Origin: Kiritimatiellia bacterium
Lineage (GTDB): Bacteria; Verrucomicrobiota; Kiritimatiellia; RFP12; UBA1067
Length of the DNA stretch: 13,034 bases
Assembly: GCA_017547265.1 (NCBI GenBank)
Contig: JAFYQC010000123.1
Location: 1 to 13,034 of the forward strand
Direction of reading: 5' to 3'
The notes under the pieces were generated by a model. That model ran no database searches and had not been told where the DNA came from. It saw nothing but the letters and a program-made list of their open reading frames with translations. Below are positions 6,059-12,080 of the stretch, in pieces; positions within the stretch are counted from its first letter, which is position 1, and every line of letters begins with the position of its first letter. The position numbers and the translations under genes are program-made.

Positions 6059-8779
6059 ATGGAAACGACTTCGCAAAACGATGAAAAGCTTTCGCTCTTC
6101 GCGCATCCTTTGACATTCGCGATCACGCATATTGCCTTTCCGATTCTCGCGACGCTCGCGTGCGTCTACTTCTATTGGATCACTTGCGACGCGCTTGAAG
6201 GAGTGCTCGCGTCAAAGGCGCTCGCCGTCCTGCTAGCGTCTGCTGCGCTTCCGCTGTCGGCGCTTGGGCTCTTGATGTTCCGCCCCAAGTCGATGAACGC
6301 CTGGCTTATGTTTGCCTACGCCTTTCTCGGCGTGGCGTTTCTCTATCTTTCGGTGCCAGTCCTGGACGAGATGTCGCGCAAGGTGGACAACTGGATAATC
6401 GGCCCAACGCCAATGTTTGCCATCTTCGCCGGCATCGTTCCGCTTATCTTCGCCGGCGTCGCGCGTATCGCCACTGCAAAGTGGAAAATGAACACTGGCA
6501 CCGACATCATGACATCGGTCCTCTGTCTCGTCGTTCCGCCGGCTGTCGCGTTTTTCGCGGCGAATGTCGCGTTTAGGTTCGATAAATTCTTCCGTGACCT
6601 CAAGCTTTCGCCACTCCTGGAGTCCATCGCCGCGCATGCCTTGGCCGTCGGTTACTTCCTTGGGTGCGTCGTCTTTTTCGTCGGGCTCCTGCGTCTTCTC
6701 CACAAGCTTTTCACTGTCGTTACGAGTCAGATGCCTGAAAACGCCCGCAGATACGGCGGCGCTACTGTCTTTGGTCTCGTTCTCCCGCTTGCTGGTCTTT
6801 CACTCAACTTATCGATTCCGTTTCCTGCGGACTTCGCAAACCCGTGGGCGTGGGGGCTTGCCATATTCTCTGGTCTTGTCCTTTTCCTGCCAGCGCGAAA
6901 CGATGCGCTTGGCCTCGGCTCGTATTTCCTCAAGTTCGTCGCAGCTCCCTTCGTCGTCTATTTCTTCGTACTCTTCGTTCCGTTCATGCCGCTTGCGATA
7001 CCGGCGATAATCGTGATGGGCGCTGGCTTCCTTATTCTCGCGCCGACGCTTCTCTTTCGCTATTGGACGCGCGACGCATACGCCGCGTATCTAGCGCTTC
7101 GTCCTCGCTTTTCCCGCTGGCGCCTTATCCTCATAGCGCTCATTGGCGCTCTCGTCATGCCGCTGGCGTTTGTCGTTGATGTCGAAATGGAGCGCCACGA
7201 CGTCAAGTCGCTTCTTAAATGGCATACGGAGGAAGACTTTGATCTTCCGCCCGCGCCGATGCCGGTCTCGCAGGAGAGAGCCGAGAAGATAATGAAGGGC
7301 ATCAACGACTACACCTTCGGCGCGGAGATTCCTTTCCTCTCGGCATGGCGCACTTGGCGCGTCTACGACGGAATGTACATGGCGGACAAGCTCCGCAACG
7401 AGCTGAACCTCCGCATCCTCGGCAAGAAGGTGGCCGACGAACGCGACTGGGAAGGGCGCGCGCGCAACATCTTTGGCGGCAGCATCTTCGGCGCCAACAC
7501 CGCGCGGCGCTCGTACACCCGAGGCGCGCGCGGGAGATGGTGGGGCCGTCCGACGCCAACGGACAGATTCACCGCCGAGGTGCGGTTCGAAGGTGATGTT
7601 GGCGAGGAGAAGTGCGTCGTATCCGTCAAGCCGATTGCGGACGAAGAGGACTGCGAGTTCGTCGCAGACATTGCGCTTCCCGCCGGTGCGTGGATCGAGG
7701 GCATGCGTCTCAAGATGACGAACGGCGTTTGGAAGACGGCGCGGCCTTCCGAGCGCAAGGCGGCGGAATGGGTCTACAACAAGATCACTGAGCAACGTCT
7801 CGACCCGTCCATCGTCACGCTCGACACGCCGACGACAGGCACTCTCAAGGTGTTTCCTGTCGGCAAGGAAGGACGCGAAGTGGAGCTTACAATTCGGCTT
7901 CCGTCGGCTGACGCATCGTCATATGTCGTGGTGTTCAACGGAGAGCCCGTAGCCAACCCGCTTTATTCAGAGGGCAATGCGCTATACACGGCCGACGGCG
8001 CGGCGGTCTCGGCAGTTCCTGCGGCTTGGATGAACGCGCACACGAACGAACTTGTCGTGGCGAGTGCAGGCGAAGTCGAGAAGTTCGACATCGACGATCC
8101 CGAGCTTATGCGCAAGCTCAGGCGGCGGCTGCGCGAAGCTTCCAAGGCGATTGCGCGCGACTGCAACGGCGTCATGCCCAACGTCAAATTCGAAATACGC
8201 AAGGACGACCTCGCGTTGCCGATAGACATTCTTTCAACGAACATTCTCTCGAAAGCCGACCTCGCCATCTTGCGCCGCGAACTTCCTGGCATTGCGTCGC
8301 TTGGCGATAGGCCTCTCGACGGATGGTTTTTTCTCGATGGCGAGGACGGTGGGAAGGTCGCCGTTCCGTGCAGATGGAGTGATGGCGGCGCGGTCGTATT
8401 CGCAAACCTCAAGGGTGCGACGAAGATTGGCGGTGCGTGGGCTGAGGGCGCGAAGGCGGGGGAGCTGGAAAACAATGCGTTCCTGAAGCCGGCGCTCGAT
8501 GTCCGCCGAGAGCTTCTTGAACTGACGCGCAAGACAGGAGCTCTCACGACGAAGTCCGCCTACATCGTCGTCGAGTCGGCGGCGCAGGAGAAGGGGCTTA
8601 AGCAGAAGGAGATGGAATCCCTGCACGGCGACAAGTCGCTCGACTTCGACGAGTCCGTGGCCGACAAGACCGGTGACGCGCCCGGCTTCCTCATTCTTCT
8701 ATTGCTCTTCGCTCCGCTCGCCCTCTGGCGGCGCAAGTATGCCATGAATGTTGCAAAGGAAACTAGCGTAGGGGAATGA
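6059..8779 (+). CDS. Polytopic VIT-domain protein with exosortase-type C-terminal sorting tail
   Basis: This 906-residue protein is the likely dedicated substrate of the exosortase just upstream. About eleven hydrophobic segments fill residues 10-380. A soluble part follows, with a VIT-like domain near residues 500-625: a beta-rich stretch with VADIALPAGAWIEGMRLKM, then ERKAAEWVYNKI and the terminal GREVELTIRLP strand. The tail has the layout expected of such substrates: a segment with AYIVVESAAQEKGLKQKEME, LHGDKSLDFDE, then GDAP at 872-875, a hydrophobic helix (877-889) and the basic cap WRRK at 890-893. From memory, MSEP-CTERM and XrtN-system VIT proteins have the same order, with MSEP or PEP where this has GDAP. 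About 20 residues follow the basic cap, longer than usual. The ATG is preceded by AAAGGA at 6045-6050. The stop overlaps the SNF2 ATG (ATGA). The role is unknown; envelope or surface functions are usually proposed. Confidence 0.82.
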   Translation: METTSQNDEKLSLFAHPLTFAITHIAFPILATLACVYFYWITCDALEGVLASKALAVLLASAALPLSALGLLMFRPKSMNAWLMFAYAFLGVAFLYLSVPVLDEMSRKVDNWIIGPTPMFAIFAGIVPLIFAGVARIATAKWKMNTGTDIMTSVLCLVVPPAVAFFAANVAFRFDKFFRDLKLSPLLESIAAHALAVGYFLGCVVFFVGLLRLLHKLFTVVTSQMPENARRYGGATVFGLVLPLAGLSLNLSIPFPADFANPWAWGLAIFSGLVLFLPARNDALGLGSYFLKFVAAPFVVYFFVLFVPFMPLAIPAIIVMGAGFLILAPTLLFRYWTRDAYAAYLALRPRFSRWRLILIALIGALVMPLAFVVDVEMERHDVKSLLKWHTEEDFDLPPAPMPVSQERAEKIMKGINDYTFGAEIPFLSAWRTWRVYDGMYMADKLRNELNLRILGKKVADERDWEGRARNIFGGSIFGANTARRSYTRGARGRWWGRPTPTDRFTAEVRFEGDVGEEKCVVSVKPIADEEDCEFVADIALPAGAWIEGMRLKMTNGVWKTARPSERKAAEWVYNKITEQRLDPSIVTLDTPTTGTLKVFPVGKEGREVELTIRLPSADASSYVVVFNGEPVANPLYSEGNALYTADGAAVSAVPAAWMNAHTNELVVASAGEVEKFDIDDPELMRKLRRRLREASKAIARDCNGVMPNVKFEIRKDDLALPIDILSTNILSKADLAILRRELPGIASLGDRPLDGWFFLDGEDGGKVAVPCRWSDGGAVVFANLKGATKIGGAWAEGAKAGELENNAFLKPALDVRRELLELTRKTGALTTKSAYIVVESAAQEKGLKQKEMESLHGDKSLDFDESVADKTGDAPGFLILLLLFAPLALWRRKYAMNVAKETSVGE

Positions 8780-11163
8780 AACAGCCGTCTCCGAGACAGC
8801 GGGATGCGCTCGCGCTCGTCGCGGACGGGAAGTTCTATCCCGATCTCGTGAAGGAGGACGACGGCTGGCATGCGCGATGGCGCGCGCTTGGCGCGGACAA
8901 CGAATGGGTCGACGAATATGTGCGCGGCCCGTCTGTCACGGTTCTTAGCGAGGATGCCGAGGATCAGCGGCACGAAACGCTTCACGACGCCTGGGCGATG
9001 GCTCTGAGAAGCCGCACCGGGCTTGTGCGTTGGGATGACGCCGAGTGCGCCGCATTCGCCGCGGAACTTGCCGAATGGCACGGCGGCGGCAGTGAAGATG
9101 TCGAAGCTCGTCGCGCGCTCTGTTTCAGCTTCCATGCCGCGAGCGACTCAAGCGAAAACGCGTTTACGCTTTCGTGCCCTCGGCCGAAGGGTCGCGCACA
9201 GTATCGCGCTCTCGGTCAGGCGGTCTGCGTGTGGGGCGGCTTGCGTGGCTTGAGGAGCGACGGCGCGTCACTTTCCGCCGCGCTTTCAAAAGGCGAGGCG
9301 GAGGACTTCATACGGCGCGGCGCGCGCGAGCTCGCGGACGCGGGCTACTCCGTGTCTGGCGTGGATCTCGCGGCGACTGTTGCCGCAGTTGCCGAGATAG
9401 ATGGCGACGCGGCAGATGCGCCGCGTGATGACGAAAAGAAAAGCGTCCGTCTCAAGATCAAGGTCGCAGGCGAGGAAGTTAGCGCAGAGGAGATTCGTTT
9501 TCTCCTTGAGCAGAATTCCACGCTCGTCTTCTTCCGCGATCGCTGGATTGAAGTCGATCGCGGGATTCTGCGTGAAGCGCTGCGGGCGCTCGAGAAGTCC
9601 GAGAAGACGAAGTCGAATCCTCTCTCCTTTGCGCTTGGCATTGGCGCCGTCGGGAGAATGGAAGTCGAGGAAGTTCTCGCAGACGGCGGTATTCTCGGTC
9701 TCTTGAACCGGCTTCGCCAGTCGCATGACGGCGCGGCAAATGTGACGCGTGGCGGAGTGGCTGTCGAGATTCCAGGGTTCGAGGGAGCGCTCCGCGACTA
9801 CCAGTCGCGCGGAGTCGATTGGATTTCGTTTCTGACCGACAATGGCTTTGGCGCGCTACTTGCCGACGACATGGGCCTTGGCAAGACGATTCAGACGATC
9901 GCGTGGATACTTAGGGGTCAGGGGTCAGGGGTCAGGGATCAGGAGTCAGTAGTCAGGGGTCAGGTGGGGAGAGTTCTTGTCGTTGCTCCGTTGACACTGC
10001 TGTCGAATTGGCGGCATGAGTTTGCGAAGTTTGCTCCGTCGTTGCGCGTCTATGTCCATCAGGGAGACATGCGCCATGTCGGTAGCGGCTTCAAGAAGGC
10101 GGCGGCAGAAGCCGATGTAGTGGTGACGAGCTACGCGCTAATCGTGCGCGACCATCGCGAGTTTGCAGAAGTGGAATGGGATGGAATCGTCCTTGACGAA
10201 GCTCAGGCGATAAAGAACCCGGACACACACGCCGCGAGGGCGATTCGCGCACTTGGCGTTCGTCGCCGTCTCGCGCTCACGGGCACGCCGATTGAGAACG
10301 GCGTTGCGGACATCTGGAGTCTCGAGGAGTTCCTGAACCCTGGGCTTCTCGGCGACCGCAAGTCGTTTGCCGACCGCTTTGTGAAGCCCCTTGCGACCGA
10401 CCCTTGTTCCGCGCAGGGGAAGAAGTTGCGTCGTGCGCTCGAGCCGTTTGTGCTGCGCCGCCTAAAGAGCGACCCTGCTGTCGCTGGAGAGCTTGGCGAG
10501 AAGCGCGAGATACGCGAATACTGCGCGCTTGCACCGGCGGAGCGCGCGGAATACGAGCGCGCGCTTGCGGACTATCGCGCGGGAGAGCGGCGGCAGGGCG
10601 ACATCTTTGCGCTCCTTACGCGGCTCAAGCTCGCCTGCGACGGTTTTGATGGCGAGGCGGTTGCGGGCGGCAAGGTGGATCGCCTCGTCGAGCTTGTCGA
10701 GACTATTTTCGAGAATGGCGAGTCGGTGCTTATCTTCTCGCAGTATGCGAAAGTGGGCGAGGCGCTGAAGAAGATGCTTGAGCGTCGCTTTTCGCAGCCG
10801 ATCGCGTTTCTGCATGGTGGGCTTTCCGCCGCGCAGCGCGAGGAACAGATTGCACTTTTCGGTGGCACTGCGGGGCCGGCGGCGTTTGTGCTGAGCTTGA
10901 GGGCTGGCGGATTTGGCTTGAACCTTACGAAAGCGACTCATGTCATTCACTTCGACCGCTGGTGGAATCCCGCAGTGGAAGGGCAGGCGACTGACCGCGC
11001 CCACCGCATCGGGCAGGAGAAGACGGTGTTCGTCCATGTCTTTGTGACGGAAGGAACTGTCGAAGAGCGCGTAGAGGAAATCCTCGAGCGCAAGGAGTCT
11101 CTCGCCGGTCTTCTCAAGGATGGTGAAAAACTCTGGAACGCCATCGGCCTCGACAACGCCTGA
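8776..11163 (+). CDS. SNF2-family DNA-dependent ATPase/helicase
   Basis: SNF2 proteins translocate on double-stranded DNA and remodel protein-DNA complexes. The 795-residue protein has an N-terminal region of about 330 residues. Its end (LVFFRDRWIEVDRGILREAL) resembles the SNF2-associated region found in many bacterial members (Pfam calls it DUF3670, from memory). The ATPase core follows: YQSRGVDWISFL, motif I DMGLGKT at 365-371 with K370, VVAPLTLLSNW, motif II DEAQ at 474-477, and LTGTPIENGVADIWSLEEF. The second RecA lobe has LIFSQYAKVGEAL, FLHGGLS, LSLRAGGFGLNLTKATHVIHFDRWWNP and motif VI QATDRAHRIGQ (R741, R744). All motifs are intact. Between motifs I and Ia, residues about 380-396 are encoded by seven tandem heptamers inserted in frame. 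The start ATG overlaps the preceding stop. It could serve transcription recycling like RapA, repair, or defence; no nuclease or methylase neighbour supports a defence role here. Confidence 0.95.
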   Translation: MKQPSPRQRDALALVADGKFYPDLVKEDDGWHARWRALGADNEWVDEYVRGPSVTVLSEDAEDQRHETLHDAWAMALRSRTGLVRWDDAECAAFAAELAEWHGGGSEDVEARRALCFSFHAASDSSENAFTLSCPRPKGRAQYRALGQAVCVWGGLRGLRSDGASLSAALSKGEAEDFIRRGARELADAGYSVSGVDLAATVAAVAEIDGDAADAPRDDEKKSVRLKIKVAGEEVSAEEIRFLLEQNSTLVFFRDRWIEVDRGILREALRALEKSEKTKSNPLSFALGIGAVGRMEVEEVLADGGILGLLNRLRQSHDGAANVTRGGVAVEIPGFEGALRDYQSRGVDWISFLTDNGFGALLADDMGLGKTIQTIAWILRGQGSGVRDQESVVRGQVGRVLVVAPLTLLSNWRHEFAKFAPSLRVYVHQGDMRHVGSGFKKAAAEADVVVTSYALIVRDHREFAEVEWDGIVLDEAQAIKNPDTHAARAIRALGVRRRLALTGTPIENGVADIWSLEEFLNPGLLGDRKSFADRFVKPLATDPCSAQGKKLRRALEPFVLRRLKSDPAVAGELGEKREIREYCALAPAERAEYERALADYRAGERRQGDIFALLTRLKLACDGFDGEAVAGGKVDRLVELVETIFENGESVLIFSQYAKVGEALKKMLERRFSQPIAFLHGGLSAAQREEQIALFGGTAGPAAFVLSLRAGGFGLNLTKATHVIHFDRWWNPAVEGQATDRAHRIGQEKTVFVHVFVTEGTVEERVEEILERKESLAGLLKDGEKLWNAIGLDNA
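9914..9962 (+). repeat. Seven tandem GGGGTCA-type heptamers inside the SNF2 gene
   Basis: Units start at 9914, 9921, 9928, 9935, 9942, 9949 and 9956: GGGGTCA three times, GGGATCA, GGAGTCA, GTAGTCA, GGGGTCA. They encode the linker GQGSGVRDQESVVRGQ between helicase motifs I and Ia. Because 7 is not a multiple of 3, gain or loss of one or two units would shift the frame. Confidence 0.95.
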
Positions 11164-11190
11164 TCATCACCACTTTGCCGCGTGGTTGAT
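11163..11190 (+). other. Weak inverted repeat after the SNF2 stop
   Basis: ATCA-CCAC pairs with GTGG-(T)-TGAT around a TTTGCCGC loop, about 8 bp with one bulge. There is no T-run after it, so it is not a convincing intrinsic terminator. Its right arm overlaps the proposed -35 of the next promoter. Confidence 0.35.
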
Positions 11191-11215
11191 TCTAGTGTGG
11201 CAGTTGCGCTATAAT
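11186..11215 (+). promoter_or_regulatory. Sigma70-type promoter before the small membrane ORF
   Basis: TTGATT at 11186-11191 (4 of 6 matches) and perfect TATAAT at 11210-11215, spacer 18 bp. The predicted start near 11222 leaves about 14 nt before the ATG at 11236, with only AAGG at 11223-11226 as a weak ribosome binding site. Confidence 0.6.
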
Positions 11216-11235
11216 ATGCCTCAAGGCCGTTGAAA

Positions 11236-11604
11236 ATGAGGAAAGTGACAGAAAGCGACGAAATGGGCGATAACAATGGCAACGCAAAAGGGGTGTCACC
11301 CCATTTGATCAAGAACACTACGCCCGACTGTTCAAATGTCGAGTGCAAGGCATTGGACAATGAAATGCATAGTAGTTCTTTGCTGCGCCGTGTTGCACGA
11401 GATTTGCTTTGGATATTCTTGGTGCTCAACACATGTCTTCACCCTGTGCATTCTTGCGTGAATTGCAGCATGTCGGGCTTGATTTGCATGATTCAGATGG
11501 CATTAGCCTTTGCCATGATTGTGCTTGCTTTTGTGGCTAATAGCAGGTGGGGTCTTTATCTGGGAGTCCTATATTTGATTACGCCGAACTTGCTCGTGCA
11601 TTGA
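11236..11604 (+). CDS. Small hypothetical membrane protein
   Basis: I do not recognise this 122-residue protein. The N-terminal 45-50 residues are polar (Asn/Ser/Glu-rich) and part of them is encoded by the palindrome at 11290-11302. The rest is hydrophobic with two or three probable membrane segments: LLWIFLVLNTCLHPV, then LICMIQMALAFAMIVLAFVA, then LYLGVLYLITPNLLV. The loop between the first two contains several cysteines (SCVNCS). Base composition and codon use are clearly less GC-rich than in the upstream genes, which suggests recent acquisition. A good promoter lies just upstream. The ATG at 11236 was chosen; a TTG at 11230 in the same frame adds two residues, and a later ATG at 11263 is possible. 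With no recognisable family it could be a spurious ORF, but the promoter, hydrophobicity pattern and length argue for a gene. Confidence 0.5.
   Translation: MRKVTESDEMGDNNGNAKGVSPHLIKNTTPDCSNVECKALDNEMHSSSLLRRVARDLLWIFLVLNTCLHPVHSCVNCSMSGLICMIQMALAFAMIVLAFVANSRWGLYLGVLYLITPNLLVH
11290..11302. repeat. GGGGTG-T-CACCCC palindrome
   Basis: Perfect 6-bp arms with a one-base centre. It lies within the small membrane ORF and resembles the palindrome at 11610-11622, which differs at the centre. Such short G/C-rich palindromes are often dispersed repeats. Confidence 0.7.
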
Positions 11605-11609
11605 TAGTC

Positions 11610-11622
11610 GGGGTCAGACCCC
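11610..11622. repeat. GGGGTC-A-GACCCC palindrome
   Basis: Perfect 6-bp arms with a one-base centre, six bases after the stop of the small membrane ORF. It contains the same GGGGTCA heptamer that is tandemly repeated in the SNF2 gene. There is no T-run, so a terminator role is doubtful. Confidence 0.75.
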
Positions 11623-11639
11623 GCGGAAGCGTTGTAAAA

Positions 11640-11702
11640 GGCCTGCTTGCGCGTTATTGCCACTGCGGCAATCTGGTTTCGGGCATGTTTGTCCCGCAGG
11701 CC
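11640..11702. repeat. Three-way-junction-like inverted repeat
   Basis: An outer perfect stem GGCCTGC (11640-11646) with GCAGGCC (11696-11702) encloses two hairpins: ATTGCC-ACTGC-GGCAAT (11656-11672) and a short GGG/CCC hairpin (11681-11683 with 11693-11695). It lies just upstream of the extended -10 at 11716. It could be a terminator-like structure for the upstream ORF, a transposon-end hairpin, or a regulatory site; nothing decides between them. Confidence 0.6.
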
Positions 11703-11712
11703 GTTGAGATTT

Positions 11713-11721
11713 TGGTATAAT
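11713..11721 (+). promoter_or_regulatory. Extended -10 promoter for the structured RNA/ORF6N unit
   Basis: TGG followed by a perfect TATAAT (11716-11721) makes an extended -10. No good -35 is found at 16-18 bp; TTGTCC at 11689-11694 is 21 bp away. Transcription would start near 11728, about 350 nt before the ORF6N start codon. Confidence 0.55.
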
Positions 11722-11727
11722 ACTTGT

Positions 11728-12075
11728 GCTTTCTCCGAAGAGGACGTCGGTTTAAGAAATCGTGCAGGAGAGCCATCGGAAATGATGCTGATTTAATCGC
11801 GGCGAGAAGAGCGCTGGGTAACCGCCGAAAAAGCGAAGCTTTTGAGGGCCGAGGCCAATAGGCCGAGGGGATAGCCGAAGGCCGAGTTAAGGCGTTGAAG
11901 GCGCGAATCCGCGATGCCAACGGGCAGTCGTGGCAGATGCACCGCAGAACCGTAGGTTCGGAGGGGACATCGCCGTAAGGCGACCCGAAGGGTGCGCAAG
12001 CATGTGCGGCAATTCAACCAGCGGGGAGTTCCCGCGAGGGGTTACTGCTAAGACAGGATTACTATACCCCGGAGG
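11728..12075 (+). ncRNA. Candidate structured RNA or long structured 5' leader upstream of ORF6N
   Basis: This stretch has no credible gene but many local hairpins: CCGA/TCGG (11735-11738, 11747-11750); AAATC/GATTT (11757-11761, 11790-11794) enclosing CATC/GATG; GGCC-AATA-GGCC (11853-11864); CGCG-AATC-CGCG (11902-11913); GAACC-GTA-GGTTC (11947-11959); TCGCC-GTAA-GGCGA (11970-11983); ACCC-GAA-GGGT (11983-11993, sharing one base); GCGGG-GAGTT-CCCGC (12021-12035); and a closing GGGGT/ACCCC stem (12038-12042, 12066-12070). The last stem abuts the GGAGG ribosome binding site (12071-12075). Loops are GNRA-like or short, as in folded RNAs. An extended -10 promoter sits at its left edge. The order of several motifs in 11950-12060 recalls an IscB omega RNA, from memory only. 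It does not resemble RNase P RNA, tmRNA or a group II intron domain V. Whether it is a separate RNA or a cis-acting leader cannot be told. Confidence 0.5.
12071..12075 (+). promoter_or_regulatory. Ribosome binding site of the ORF6N gene
   Basis: GGAGG, five bases before the ATG at 12081, directly follows the closing stem of the structured RNA (12066-12070). Formation of that stem, or extension of it, could control access to the site. Confidence 0.75.
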
Positions 12076-12080
12076 TTGTA

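Noticed and set aside
7091..7795. Minus-strand open frame within the VIT-domain gene
   Set aside because: It lies opposite the membrane and VIT-domain coding region and has no recognisable domain.
11640..11702. tRNA-like cloverleaf
   Set aside because: The outer stem and two hairpins superficially suggest one, but there is no T-loop consensus, no anticodon arm geometry and no suitable 3' end.
12053..12061. ACAGGATTA in the structured segment as a copy of the nonamer repeat at 6015
   Set aside because: It is a single 9-base match without tandem copies, compatible with chance.
11728..12075. RNase P RNA, tmRNA or group II intron
   Set aside because: None of the conserved cores I know (RNase P P4 region, tmRNA tag and acceptor ends, domain V) can be found, and there is no reverse transcriptase gene.
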